Shown here piece after piece: positions 53,494 to 62,050 of a stretch of DNA of 64,000 bases; within the stretch, counting starts at the first letter, position 1, and every line of letters starts with the position of its first letter. The stretch comes from CAZDUS01 sp964508705 (GTDB lineage Bacteria > Verrucomicrobiota > Kiritimatiellia > CAIKKV01 > CAITUY01). Made by a program: the position numbers and the translations under genes. The stretch lies in contig CAZDUS010000003.1 of the NCBI GenBank assembly GCA_964508705.1, positions 30,236-94,235 of the forward strand, read 5' to 3'. The notes under the pieces were generated by a model. That model saw nothing but the letters and a program-made list of their open reading frames with translations, was not told the DNA's origin and ran no database searches.

Positions 53494-53541
53494 GTATGCA
53501 CCCTTAGGTGCGATCCCTTTATAACCAGCCTCAGGTCACCT
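53404..53541 (-). ncRNA. Predicted sigma-54-driven structured RNA or leader upstream of pilT
   Basis: From the expected start near 53541 a transcript of about 138 bases would form GCACC-TTAG-type hairpin 53498-53511, a possible long pairing GGCTGGTT with AACTGGCC, and a hairpin GGC-AGCA/TGCT-A-GCC. It ends in ACCGCGGC-GAAA-GCCGCGGT (53414-53433) followed by TATC and six T. It could be a free small RNA, or a leader that attenuates pilT, which starts 229 bases further. A cyclic-di-GMP (GEMM) riboswitch was considered because of pilT and the GGGGCGCCAAGGC stretch, but the match is poor. No known class was recognised. Confidence 0.6.
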
Positions 53542-53550
53542 GTATAATTA

Positions 53551-53566
53551 AGCATTGCGCGTGCCA
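53551..53566 (-). promoter_or_regulatory. Sigma-54 (-24/-12) promoter
   Basis: On the minus strand TGGCACGCGCAATGCT matches the sigma-54 consensus at all positions except one in the -12 block (ATGCT for TTGCT), with GG and GC in perfect spacing. Transcription should start about 12 bases on, near 53541, heading toward pilT. It is the best sigma-54 match in the window, with the glnA promoter second. Confidence 0.75.
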
Positions 53567-53689
53567 TGGTTAAGCTGGGTATGGCCTTGACGAAATATTT
53601 GCAATATGAGCGTGAAATGATGTCTTGCGGGAGTTATCCGAGGGGGTAGGCAATTGGCTGGGAATGCCTAAGGGAATGGAGGGTGTTTC

Positions 53690-53742
53690 ATGTCGCAGGG
53701 ATGAGACAGTCATTTCGAGAATGAGACAATGGGAATGCGACA
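53690..53742. promoter_or_regulatory. Repeated octamers at enhancer distance from the sigma-54 promoter
   Basis: ATGAGACA occurs at 53701-53708 and 53721-53728, exactly 20 bases apart, with ATGCGACA at 53735-53742. TGTCGCA (53691-53697) and TGCGACA (53736-53742) form a perfect inverted pair around them. They lie about 125-175 bases upstream of the -24 element, typical for activator binding sites. Confidence 0.5.
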
Positions 53743-53776
53743 AGTGTGGTCCGTGGAACGGATAAAAGTGGAAGCG

Positions 53777-54583
53777 TTATGTGCGGGGGATCTTGCTGGT
53801 GATCAGTTTTTTGAGTGGCTGGTGAATCAGGCCATTAGTGGCGAGGAAGAGTTGACGGAGTGGAGCGGGGGATCCCAGGGATTCGACTCGGCCACCGGCG
53901 CACTCGACGACCAAGGCGCCAGCGTAGACATCCCAAACGTAGACTCCGGATTCAAAGTAGCCGTCGGCCTGTCCGGCTGCCACTCGGCAGATGTCGAGGG
54001 CGGCGGTTCCTACCACGCGGGCTTTTTGGACGTTTTCGGAAATGGTGCTGAAGATATCCAAGCGGTTTGAGCTAGGGGCCAGTTTTTGGTCGAGGCCGGT
54101 CATGACCAAGGCGGACTTCACGTTGCTGGTGTCGGAAACGTGGATCTTCTTTCCGTTACGACGCGCCGGACCACCCCGGGTAGCCGTGAATAGTTCGCCC
54201 ACGGCGGGTCCATAGACAGCGCCAGCCACCGTAACGCCTTTGAATTGAACAGCGATGGAGCAACACCAGAAAGGGAGGCCGTGGGAAAAATTCACGGTTC
54301 CGTCAATGGGGTCGATGATCCAGACATAAGGGGAATGGGATGGGAATGCATCGCCAGCGGTTTCCTCGCCGAGAATGGCGTGGTCGGGGAAGGCTCCAAG
54401 AATTGTGCGTTCGGCGATGCCCTGGCACTCCACGTCGAGTTTGAGTTTGACGTCGTGCGCAGTGACCTGAATGGTTTGGCGTCTACGAGCGTAGTTTTTC
54501 AGCGCATGATTTCCGGCATTGGTGACGGCTTCGACGGCAACATTCAGCAGGGATTTGTAACTTACGGGACGCGTTGCCGGCAT
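53777..54583 (-). CDS. Inositol monophosphatase family protein (SuhB-like)
   Basis: The 268-residue product has all the Mg-binding motifs: LGEETAGD (E73, E74), DPIDGTVNF (D91, D94) and VWDVYAGALVVECAGG near the C-terminus. It removes phosphate from myo-inositol phosphate or related sugar phosphates; SuhB proteins can also bind RNA polymerase. It ends 4 bases... before the start of the regulatory gap toward pilT and begins 4 bases after the smc stop, so it follows smc in one transcript. Confidence 0.92.
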   Translation of the reverse strand: MPATRPVSYKSLLNVAVEAVTNAGNHALKNYARRRQTIQVTAHDVKLKLDVECQGIAERTILGAFPDHAILGEETAGDAFPSHSPYVWIIDPIDGTVNFSHGLPFWCCSIAVQFKGVTVAGAVYGPAVGELFTATRGGPARRNGKKIHVSDTSNVKSALVMTGLDQKLAPSSNRLDIFSTISENVQKARVVGTAALDICRVAAGQADGYFESGVYVWDVYAGALVVECAGGRVESLGSPAPLRQLFLATNGLIHQPLKKLITSKIPRT

Positions 54584-54586
54584 GGG

Positions 54587-57500
54587 TTACTCCTTGGCGG
54601 GGGGTGTTGCCGGTTTCCCGTTGGCCTGAAACTCCTTGCTTTGCTCGTATTCGGAGAATTTCATGGAGACAACCTTTGAGATACCGGTTTCCTGCATGGT
54701 GACGCCGTAGATGGTGTCGGCCACAGCGATGGTGCGGCGGTTGTGGGTGATCACGATGAACTGGGATTGATTGAGGAAGTCGGCCAGGACTTTGACGAAT
54801 CGTCCGATGTTCGATTCATCCAGAGCGGCATCCAATTCGTCCAGCACGCAGAATGGGCTGGGCTTGATCATGTAGATGGCGAACAGCAATGCCACAGCCG
54901 TCATGGTTCGCTCTCCACCGGAGAGTAGCGACACGGTTTGCAGGCGTTTGCCGGGAGGTCGAGCGATGATATCGATGCCGCTTTCCAAGACATCGTCCTC
55001 GGCAACCATGACCAGTTTCGCGGAGCCGCCGTTGAAGAGGCGTTCAAACATGATCTGGAAATTCTCGTTGATCTTGGTGAAAGTGGCGCTGAAGAGTTCC
55101 GACGTGGTTTGATTGATCTTCTTGATCATTTCGACCAACTGGGTCTTGGCGCTGACCAAATCCTGCTGTTGGCCCGTGAGGAACGCATACCGCTCTTCCA
55201 GTTCTTGATATTCCTCGATGGCGATAAGGTTGACGGGACCCATGGCCTCGATTTTGGTTCGGAGTTCCGAGATGGCCTGCTCGTATGGCGGCTCGCCCTC
55301 GGCCGGTTTTTCGCCTTCCCATTCCGGGACTGGCGAGTTCATGAGATCCTCGACCGTGCAGCTCCATTCTGAAGTGGCGCGATCCAGTTGGTTTTGGCGC
55401 CGCATCTTGGCTTCGGCGCTTTGGACTTCGAGGTGGGACCTTTGTTCACGCATGGTTTCCAACGCGTCCCGTTTCCCGGTCAGTTCGCTATCCAGAAGGG
55501 TTAGTTCCTTGGTTTTTTCCGCGCGTTCCCGTCGCAGGGCGTCGAGTTTTTCGGCGAAAGACGCCACGGTTTTTTCGAGGGAAGCCTGCTGGTTCCGGGC
55601 GTCGGTTGAGGCTTGATTCAACTGGGCAATGGTTTGCTCGTACTGGACGAGCCCCTCGGAGCGGGTCTTGATGATGGACTCAAGTTCAGTCAGGCGATGG
55701 CGAATGGGGTCCTGCTGGCTGGCCATGTGCTCCGCTTTCTGGCGTGCCTCGGAGAAGCGGAGGCGCGCTTCGGTAGCTTCCGCCTGAAGTGATGACCGCT
55801 TGCGTTCCATGTCCTGAATGGAATGGGTAAGGCTTTCCAGGCGGGAGTGTGATTCGGCCTGATGGGCGCGGGCGGCCTCAATTTGTGAGGCGACGGCCTG
55901 TCGCTCATTTTCATCGGCAACCTGCTTCTTGAGCTCCTCGATTTCGAATCCGACCACATCCAATCGCTGCTTAGCCTGACGTGCCTCATTCGAAACAATT
56001 TGGAATTCGCCTTCCTTCAAGGCGACTGAGCGGCGTTGCTCGGTTTGCAGGTTGGTCGCAACGGTGACTTCGCGGTCGAGTTCGCTGATAGTTGCGCTAA
56101 GCTCGGAAATCCGGGCGCTCAGCTTTGACAGGTTGGTTTCGAACGATTCCTGCGCATCGTGAAGATCGGCAAGCTGGTGTTTACGGGTGAGAGGATTGGT
56201 GGCCTTGGCATCGCCGCCCCAGTGTTCGAACGAGCCTCCATCCCGGGCGACGGAACCTGAAAGGGTGACAAAGACGGAGCCCTCCGGCAGGGGCATAGGA
56301 ATGTCGTCGATTTTATTCACCACCACCACGCCAGCCAGGATGCGTTCAATGGCGGGCTTGGCAAACGGGGTGGAGGAGACGATATCCATGAGGTATTGAC
56401 CGCCGGACAGGGAAGGGCGGGCGGGAATTGGTGATTTGGCGTCGGCCACAATGATGCGAGCCGGTCCCGCTTTCCGCGATTGCAGTTCGCGGAGGATTGA
56501 AAGCGCTCCGGGAGCATCAGCGACGACGACGGCATCCAGCCAGGCCCGCAGGACGGATTCCAGGGCGGTGCGGTAGGAGGCTTCCACCTCGATATGGTTG
56601 GCTAGCGCGCCGAGGAGAGCCTTGGAGTTGATGCCGAGGGGATTGGCGTTGTCCATGATCAGACGCGCGCCTTCCGGGAAGTCCTTGGCGGAACTGTCGT
56701 CGGCTTCCAGAATTTCAATTTGCGCCTTTTTGACCGCCAGTTGCGATTGGATTTCGCCAGCAGTTTTCCGCGATGATTCAAGTTCATCGGCGGTTTCGCG
56801 GCGGCGGCCTTGAAGCTCCTCGAGGCGAGACTCGCGGCGTTCAAGTTCCGCCTGGAGTTCGCTCAAGTGGGCGGCGATTTTGCCGAGTTGGGCTTCGTTG
56901 TCGTTGGCCACACGCTGGATCTGGGCGTATTCGGCGCCGAGCCGCTCACGGCGGAGGATGCCGGACTGTTGTTTGGCCTCCATCTGGCTGAGCTGGTTTT
57001 GCAGGGTGGCGATGGTGTGATCGAGCGACATGGATTCCTGACGGCGGGTCTGGATTTCCTGTCGGGCGGCTTCGACGCTGGCCTCGTGTGCGAGAAGTGC
57101 ATCGTGGCGCTGTTTCCAATCCTGCTCGGCCTGATCCCGTTCCTTCTGGATTGTAGATAGGCCGGCAATGAGTTCCTTTAGCGCCTGACGCTGTTGTTCG
57201 GCCTGGGCGGTGGCGAGGGTGCTGTCGCGCTTGTCTCTATCCGCGAGGATTTGGAGTTCCTGGACGCGTTCGGCGTTGATCCGGATCAGTTCGCGGTTAT
57301 GTTCGAGCCGGGATTGCGCGGCGGCGCGATCCTCGGCAAGGGCGCCCAATGTTTCCTCGGTTGCGCTGATTGCGGTACGGAGTTCCGTGCTGCGGCCGTC
57401 GGACTTCTGGATTTCCTCATGAAGGACGTGGATGCGGCGGCCGAGTTCATCGAGGGCGGCTTCGCGTTGCTGGAGGTCGGTTTCCATGGCGCGCAATTTC

Positions 57501-58195
57501 CGCGCGGTCCAGAAGGTGTCCAGTTTGCGGAGTTGATCGCGGAGTTCCTTGTAGCGGCGCGCCTTGCCGGCCTGGCGTTGGAGCGACCCGATCTGGCGCT
57601 TTACTTCGCGCACGACGTCGTCGAGGCGCAGGAGATTGGCTTCGGTTTGTTCCAGTTTGCGCAGGGCCTCGCGCTTGTCGGTCTTGAAGCGGGTGATGCC
57701 ACTGGCTTCCTCGAAGATTTCGCGGCGGTCCTCGGGGCGTGAGCTCAGGACGCGGTCGATGCGGCCTTGTTCGAGAACGGAATAGGATGAGGTACCGATA
57801 CCGGTATCCATGAAAAGGCGCTGGATATCCTTGAGGCGGCAGGGGGTTTTGTTCAGGAAATACTGGCCTTCGCCGGAGCGGAAGACGCGGCGGGTGACGG
57901 TGACCTCGTTGTATTCGGTGCCGAGGGTGGCTTCGCAATCGGCGAAGGTGATGTTCACTTCCGCCATGCCGAGGGGTTTGCGTGTGTCGGTGCCGTTGAA
58001 GATCACGTCTTCCATCTTGCTGCCGCGCAGGGCCTTGGCACTGGTTTCGCCGAGGACCCACTTCAGGGCGTCGGAGACGTTACTTTTTCCGCAACCGTTG
58101 GGGCCGACGATGGCGGTCATTCCGGGCTGGAAATTAAGTACAGTGGGATGCAAGAAACTCTTGAACCCGACCACTTGGATGGACTTCAGATACAC
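54587..58195 (-). CDS. smc: Chromosome segregation ATPase SMC
   Basis: I chose the GTG with AGGAG 7 bases upstream, which gives the standard start MYLKSIQVVGFKSF. The product is about 1202 residues: head with Walker A GPNGCGKSN (31-39), a long coiled coil to about 500, the hinge (about 510-660, with LGALANHIEV and GGSFEHWGG-like GG pairs), the return coil, and the C-terminal head with LSGGERTMTAVALLFA and Walker B FCVLDELDAALDE. It organises and separates chromosomes with ScpA and ScpB, whose genes are not in the window. Followed by suhB-like gene after 3 bases. Confidence 0.96.
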   Translation of the reverse strand: MYLKSIQVVGFKSFLHPTVLNFQPGMTAIVGPNGCGKSNVSDALKWVLGETSAKALRGSKMEDVIFNGTDTRKPLGMAEVNITFADCEATLGTEYNEVTVTRRVFRSGEGQYFLNKTPCRLKDIQRLFMDTGIGTSSYSVLEQGRIDRVLSSRPEDRREIFEEASGITRFKTDKREALRKLEQTEANLLRLDDVVREVKRQIGSLQRQAGKARRYKELRDQLRKLDTFWTARKLRAMETDLQQREAALDELGRRIHVLHEEIQKSDGRSTELRTAISATEETLGALAEDRAAAQSRLEHNRELIRINAERVQELQILADRDKRDSTLATAQAEQQRQALKELIAGLSTIQKERDQAEQDWKQRHDALLAHEASVEAARQEIQTRRQESMSLDHTIATLQNQLSQMEAKQQSGILRRERLGAEYAQIQRVANDNEAQLGKIAAHLSELQAELERRESRLEELQGRRRETADELESSRKTAGEIQSQLAVKKAQIEILEADDSSAKDFPEGARLIMDNANPLGINSKALLGALANHIEVEASYRTALESVLRAWLDAVVVADAPGALSILRELQSRKAGPARIIVADAKSPIPARPSLSGGQYLMDIVSSTPFAKPAIERILAGVVVVNKIDDIPMPLPEGSVFVTLSGSVARDGGSFEHWGGDAKATNPLTRKHQLADLHDAQESFETNLSKLSARISELSATISELDREVTVATNLQTEQRRSVALKEGEFQIVSNEARQAKQRLDVVGFEIEELKKQVADENERQAVASQIEAARAHQAESHSRLESLTHSIQDMERKRSSLQAEATEARLRFSEARQKAEHMASQQDPIRHRLTELESIIKTRSEGLVQYEQTIAQLNQASTDARNQQASLEKTVASFAEKLDALRRERAEKTKELTLLDSELTGKRDALETMREQRSHLEVQSAEAKMRRQNQLDRATSEWSCTVEDLMNSPVPEWEGEKPAEGEPPYEQAISELRTKIEAMGPVNLIAIEEYQELEERYAFLTGQQQDLVSAKTQLVEMIKKINQTTSELFSATFTKINENFQIMFERLFNGGSAKLVMVAEDDVLESGIDIIARPPGKRLQTVSLLSGGERTMTAVALLFAIYMIKPSPFCVLDELDAALDESNIGRFVKVLADFLNQSQFIVITHNRRTIAVADTIYGVTMQETGISKVVSMKFSEYEQSKEFQANGKPATPPAKE

Positions 58196-58386
58196 GGTAA
58201 GCTCCTGTCTCCGCCGAGCCTTCTTTGATTCGGCGCATGAGGGCCAAAGAAGTACCATCCTGCGGGGTCGGCTTCAATCAGAATTAGCGGGTTGGGGGTG
58301 GGGTATCTGACGGATCCGTCGGATAGGACGTATCCGGGGGCTGGATGTATAGGATGGGGATAATCAGTAGAATGACAAGAGTTTAC

Positions 58387-58417
58387 GATTAGGATTATTA
58401 TTAGGATTATGATTTGA
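58387..58417. repeat. Hexad-type AT repeat, second copy
   Basis: GATTAGGATTATTATTAGGA and following GATTATGATT units; related to 28799-28830. It lies between smc and the small membrane protein gene. A GACGGATCCGTC palindrome is nearby at about 58308-58319. Confidence 0.5.
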
Positions 58418-58445
58418 TGAAGTTGATGACGGGTTTGGAATATTT

Positions 58446-58976
58446 GTGCTGGAGATTGATGTGACAAGGAAAGTTAGGATTTGTTTCGAGGAACGATGCG
58501 CCCTAGTCTTGCGGTGCATGATGGTTAGCGGGAAGGTGATGATTCCTGTTTTGGCAATCATGGTGGGGGTGTCGGGGTTCCGGGGAGCGTTCTTTTCAGT
58601 GGAGCACCTTTTGAGCGAGGCACCTCCGACGGTGATAACCCTGTGTATTGGATGGCTAAGTGGCGCTGTCGTGGGGCCGTTCCTGTTGTCATGGTTGCCG
58701 GGGGAAAGGGCGTCATTCAAGGGGGTGATGGCTGGGGGGCTTGGGTTGTTGATGTGGCCGCTGTCTGTTGGATTCATGCATTTGCGTCCTGTGGATGTGG
58801 TGATGGCTATCCTGATGATTCCGGTGATGGCATCGTTTCTTATGATGTGGTTGGCGGGCCGGGGAATGCTTGGTTTGTTGACCGTGGAGAGCCGGGAGAG
58901 GTTTGTGGCGCTGGTGATACACAGCGTGATGGCTGTTGTCGGAATGACGCCGTGGGTGTTGGCGAGATTTTTCTAG
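58446..58976 (+). CDS. Small multi-pass membrane protein, function unknown
   Basis: The 176-residue frame has about five membrane segments. The first 24 residues are charged and may not be translated; the double Met at 58518 is an alternative start. The block GPFLLSWLPGERASFKGVMAG faintly recalls the membrane domain at the C-terminus of HgcA-type corrinoid proteins (LP.LPGR.FS.KG), but no corrinoid domain is present. No ribosome site is convincing for either start. Confidence 0.55.
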   Translation: MLEIDVTRKVRICFEERCALVLRCMMVSGKVMIPVLAIMVGVSGFRGAFFSVEHLLSEAPPTVITLCIGWLSGAVVGPFLLSWLPGERASFKGVMAGGLGLLMWPLSVGFMHLRPVDVVMAILMIPVMASFLMMWLAGRGMLGLLTVESRERFVALVIHSVMAVVGMTPWVLARFF

Positions 58977-59119
58977 AGCATCTTCGATTAGGAACTGCTC
59001 TCCGAGTCGTTCCTGTCCGGATGTGAGTCCCGACCAAGGGTATCCACGCTACACTTAAGCGCAGATTCGCCTGATGCTGGCGGAGTGCAATAAGTTAAAC
59101 CAAAGACGGCTAACAGGGG

Positions 59120-59138
59120 ATCCCGCATAAGGCGGGAC
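59120..59138. repeat. Short GC-rich hairpin
   Basis: TCCCGC-ATAAG-GCGGGA, perfect 6-base arms, in the gap between two convergent genes. No T run follows on either strand, so it is not a typical terminator. Confidence 0.4.
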
Positions 59139-59173
59139 AGGCATCTCGAGCTACCTTTTGGGAAAGTTAGCGG

Positions 59174-59905
59174 TTACTTGATTGTCGGACTGGGTGTTGC
59201 TGCTGGCGCCGCGATGGCAGGAGCTTCAGGAGCAGTAACAGCGGGGGCAATCGGGGGAGCGATTGGCGCCGGATCAGGGCTTGCGGCTGATGGCGGCATG
59301 GTGATGACATCGTTTGCGGCCGGAGTTGGCACAGGGGCGGGAGTGGCGGTGCGCGGAGGCAGGGCAGAGGCGTCGATTCCAGACTTGCCCCAGCGGCCAT
59401 AACGACGGCGTTCCGCATTCTTGTCGGTCAATAACATTCCGTTCTTTTCGGCCAGCCATTTCCACTGGCGGGATGAGAAGTTCATTACCTTGCCGAGTTC
59501 GTTCAGCACGATGGCGCTATCCAATTCCGTGATGCGGTGAGTGGTTTTGCCCCAGGCAGGGTCAATGGACATGACGGCGGGAACGGTTGTGGCCGGGCCG
59601 AGAACGAAGACATCCTGCGCTGTGCCGGACATAAAGGCGCCGCTGGTGTATTCATCGGAGGTGATGCGAATCCATTCCTGACCGTTCCAAACGTGGATCA
59701 GGAGGTCCTTGGATACGGCGTTGTTGTCGTAGCAGACAAGACCGACATCCTTGACGGATGCGACATGGAAAGCCAATTGCACCATGCGGGCGCGTGCCGG
59801 AACGACGAGGATGGAGGATGGGGTTGCCGAGCCAGCGAACACTTGCGATGCAAGCGCGGTCATGGATAAAATAACGGTGACTTTCAGGAACTGTTTCATC
59901 TTCAT
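59174..59905 (-). CDS. Secreted protein with Ala/Pro-rich tail, function unknown
   Basis: The 243-residue product has a signal peptide (VTVILSMTALASQVFA) and a mature domain of about 150 residues with beta-strand pattern (ILVVPARARMVQLAFHVAS, LLIHVWNGQEWIRITSDEY). The last 65 residues are a low-complexity Ala/Pro/Thr tail. No family was recognised; it may be a periplasmic or surface-attached protein. The gene is followed by no close neighbour on its strand and lies downstream of etfA. Confidence 0.7.
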   Translation of the reverse strand: MKMKQFLKVTVILSMTALASQVFAGSATPSSILVVPARARMVQLAFHVASVKDVGLVCYDNNAVSKDLLIHVWNGQEWIRITSDEYTSGAFMSGTAQDVFVLGPATTVPAVMSIDPAWGKTTHRITELDSAIVLNELGKVMNFSSRQWKWLAEKNGMLLTDKNAERRRYGRWGKSGIDASALPPRTATPAPVPTPAANDVITMPPSAASPDPAPIAPPIAPAVTAPEAPAIAAPAATPSPTIK

Positions 59906-59971
59906 AATCTAAACCTCCGAATGTGCTGACAATCTACTGTGTGAATTCGCGGCTGACAAGAGGGATTAGTA

Positions 59972-61180
59972 TCACTTGCCGAGCATTTTGCGGAATTCCT
60001 GGGTGAGCTTAGGCACGATGGTGAACAAGTCACCCACGATGCCATAGGTGGCCACCTTGAAGATGGGCGCATCGGCGTCCTTATTGATCGCGATGATGAT
60101 ATCGGACGACTGCATGCCTGCCAGATGCTGAATCTGGCCGCTGATGCCGACGGCGATATAGATTTTCGGGCAGACGGTTTTGCCGGTCTGTCCGACCTGA
60201 TGAGAGTAGGCGATCCAGTTGGAATCCACGGCGGCGCGGGAAGCTCCGACGCCTGCGCCGAGGACTTCGGCCAGTTCCTTGAGCATGGCGAAGTTTTCCG
60301 GGGCCTGGAGACCGCGGCCACCCGCCACGATGATATTTGCCTCGGCGATATTCATTGTGGTTTCGCGTTCCGCCTCGAAGCGGATGCGGCGGGCCCTGCT
60401 CTTGAGGAGGGCGTCGGCGACGACTTCGGTTATGACAGTGCCAGTCCGTGAAGGATCGACGACGGCTTCCTTCATCACCTTGTGGCGAACGGTTGCCATT
60501 TGCGGGCGGTTGTTCGGGGTGATGATGGTAGCCATGATGTTGCCGCCGAAGGCAGGGCGAGTCTGGAGCAGGTTGCCGTTGGCTGGGTCGATGGAGAGGC
60601 CAGTGCAGTCGGCGGTGAGACCGGCGTTAACCTTGACGGCGACGCGGGAGACAAGGCTCCGCCCGATGGTGGAGGCACCGCACAGGAAGACGTTCGGCTT
60701 GTGGCGGTTGACCAGGTCAACGAGCACGGCCGCATAGGACTCGTCCTGGAAGTGTTCCAGTTCGGGGCGGTCGACGATGTAGACCTTATCCGCGCCGCGG
60801 GAAATGAGCTCGGAGGTCTTGCCGGAGATGTTGCTCCCCAGGAAGACGGCGCAGAGTTTCATTTTCAGTTCGTCGGCGAGCTTGCGTCCTTCGCCCAGCA
60901 GTTCATAGGAGATGGATTGGATTTCGCCGTCGTGCTGTTCGATGAAGACCCAGACATCCTTGAAGGAGGACAGGTCGGAAGAAGGTGCGGTTTTTTCCTG
61001 CATCCAGATGGAGTCGAACTTGCAGGCCTCGATGCAGGCGCCGCAGAGGGTACACTTCTGGAGGTCAATGACGGGGACGGCTTTACGTTCCGCCTGGGTG
61101 ATGGCGCCGAAGGGGCAGACCTTGACGCAGAGGCCGCAACGGACACATTTTTCTTCGATGATTTTGATTGGGTCGCTCAT
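59972..61180 (-). CDS. etfA: Electron transfer flavoprotein alpha subunit with N-terminal ferredoxin domain
   Basis: Residues 1-60 hold two 4Fe-4S motifs: C12, C15, C18 with C22 and C43, C46, C49 with C53. The rest is EtfA: VFLCGASTIGRSLVSRVA, TGLSIDP and the FAD block VAGGRGLQAPENF, SRAAVDSNWIAYSHQVGQTG, then GISGQIQHLAGM. EtfA with a ferredoxin head is known from electron-bifurcating or related complexes of anaerobes (for example CarE, LctC). Its acyl-CoA or other dehydrogenase partner is not in the window. It follows etfB by 12 bases with its own AAGGAG. Confidence 0.95.
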   Translation of the reverse strand: MSDPIKIIEEKCVRCGLCVKVCPFGAITQAERKAVPVIDLQKCTLCGACIEACKFDSIWMQEKTAPSSDLSSFKDVWVFIEQHDGEIQSISYELLGEGRKLADELKMKLCAVFLGSNISGKTSELISRGADKVYIVDRPELEHFQDESYAAVLVDLVNRHKPNVFLCGASTIGRSLVSRVAVKVNAGLTADCTGLSIDPANGNLLQTRPAFGGNIMATIITPNNRPQMATVRHKVMKEAVVDPSRTGTVITEVVADALLKSRARRIRFEAERETTMNIAEANIIVAGGRGLQAPENFAMLKELAEVLGAGVGASRAAVDSNWIAYSHQVGQTGKTVCPKIYIAVGISGQIQHLAGMQSSDIIIAINKDADAPIFKVATYGIVGDLFTIVPKLTQEFRKMLGK

Positions 61181-61192
61181 GGTTAAAACTCC

Positions 61193-61987
61193 TTAATTAG
61201 CGGCGCTCAGGACAGCATCCTTCAGTTTGGCAACGAGACCGGGAATGATTTCATCCGGCTCGCCCTTCAACATTTGTCCACCCGACCGTGGGGGAGGGGT
61301 GAAGATCTTGACCACTTTGGTGGGGGACCCCTCGAGGCCGATGCCCTTTGGGTCGCAGTTCAAGTCGGCGGCTTTCCATGTGGGGATGACGGCCTTCTTG
61401 GAGGCCATCTTGCCCTTCAGGGAAGGCAGGCGCGGTTCGTTAATTTCCTTGATGACGGTCAGGACGCAAGGGAGGGGGGCTTCGATGACTTCGTAGCCGT
61501 TTTCCATCAGGCGTTCGGCGACGATTTTCTTGTCGTCGATTTCCTCGATCTTGCGGACGTAGGTGATTTGGGGGAGGTCCAGGTGGACGGCGATGCCGGG
61601 GCCGACCTGGGCGGTATCGCCATCGGAGGCCTGCTTGCCGCAGAGGACGACGCTGAAGTCGCCGATCTTCCTGATGGCCATGGCGAGCGTGTAGCTGGTG
61701 GCCCAGGTGTCGCTACCGGCGAAGGCGCGGTCGGAGACGAGGATACCGTCATCGGCGCCCATGGCGATGGCCTCGCGGATGGCGGCTTCGGCCTGAGGGG
61801 GCCCCATGGAGATCACTGTGACTGTGCCGCCGGTTTTGGCCTTCAGGCGAAGGGCCTCCTCGATGGCGTACATGTCAAAGGGGTTAATAATGGACACCAC
61901 GCCCTCGCGCATGAGGGTGTTGGTTTCCGGGTTGATCCGGACGTCCGTTGTTTCTGGTACCTGCTTAACGCAGACGATGTATCGCAT
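61193..61987 (-). CDS. etfB: Electron transfer flavoprotein beta subunit
   Basis: The 264-residue product begins RYIVCVKQVPETTDVRINPE and has NPFDMYAIEEALRLK and the AMP/FAD region GKQASDGDTAQVGPGIA, typical EtfB. GREDRR-like bifurcation features cannot be judged by eye. It has AGGAG before the ATG and a promoter 35-60 bases upstream. It forms a dimer with EtfA to carry electrons between dehydrogenases and ferredoxin or quinones. Confidence 0.96.
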   Translation of the reverse strand: MRYIVCVKQVPETTDVRINPETNTLMREGVVSIINPFDMYAIEEALRLKAKTGGTVTVISMGPPQAEAAIREAIAMGADDGILVSDRAFAGSDTWATSYTLAMAIRKIGDFSVVLCGKQASDGDTAQVGPGIAVHLDLPQITYVRKIEEIDDKKIVAERLMENGYEVIEAPLPCVLTVIKEINEPRLPSLKGKMASKKAVIPTWKAADLNCDPKGIGLEGSPTKVVKIFTPPPRSGGQMLKGEPDEIIPGLVAKLKDAVLSAAN

Positions 61988-62021
61988 AATCTTCTCCTAA
62001 CTATTGGGAAAAAGTTGGGGC

Positions 62022-62049
62022 ATTATAGGTAGAAAGGAAGTGGATGCAA
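62022..62049 (-). promoter_or_regulatory. Sigma-70-type promoter of etfBA
   Basis: On the minus strand a perfect TATAAT lies 16 bases after TTGCAT; the -35 box touches the stop codon of the permease gene. Transcript start near 62015 gives a short leader with the AGGAG site. Confidence 0.55.
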
Positions 62050-62050
62050 G

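Noticed and set aside
53434..53541. Cyclic-di-GMP (GEMM) riboswitch upstream of pilT
   Set aside because: Context is suggestive and GGGGCGCCAAGGC loosely recalls GGGACGCAAAGCC, but the GCAAACC strand and the receptor part are absent by eye. Kept only as a test to run.
59178..59402. Gly/Ala-rich + strand frame at the end of the secreted protein gene
   Set aside because: It is the complement of the Ala/Pro-rich tail of the minus-strand protein, which has a signal peptide and a better overall frame.
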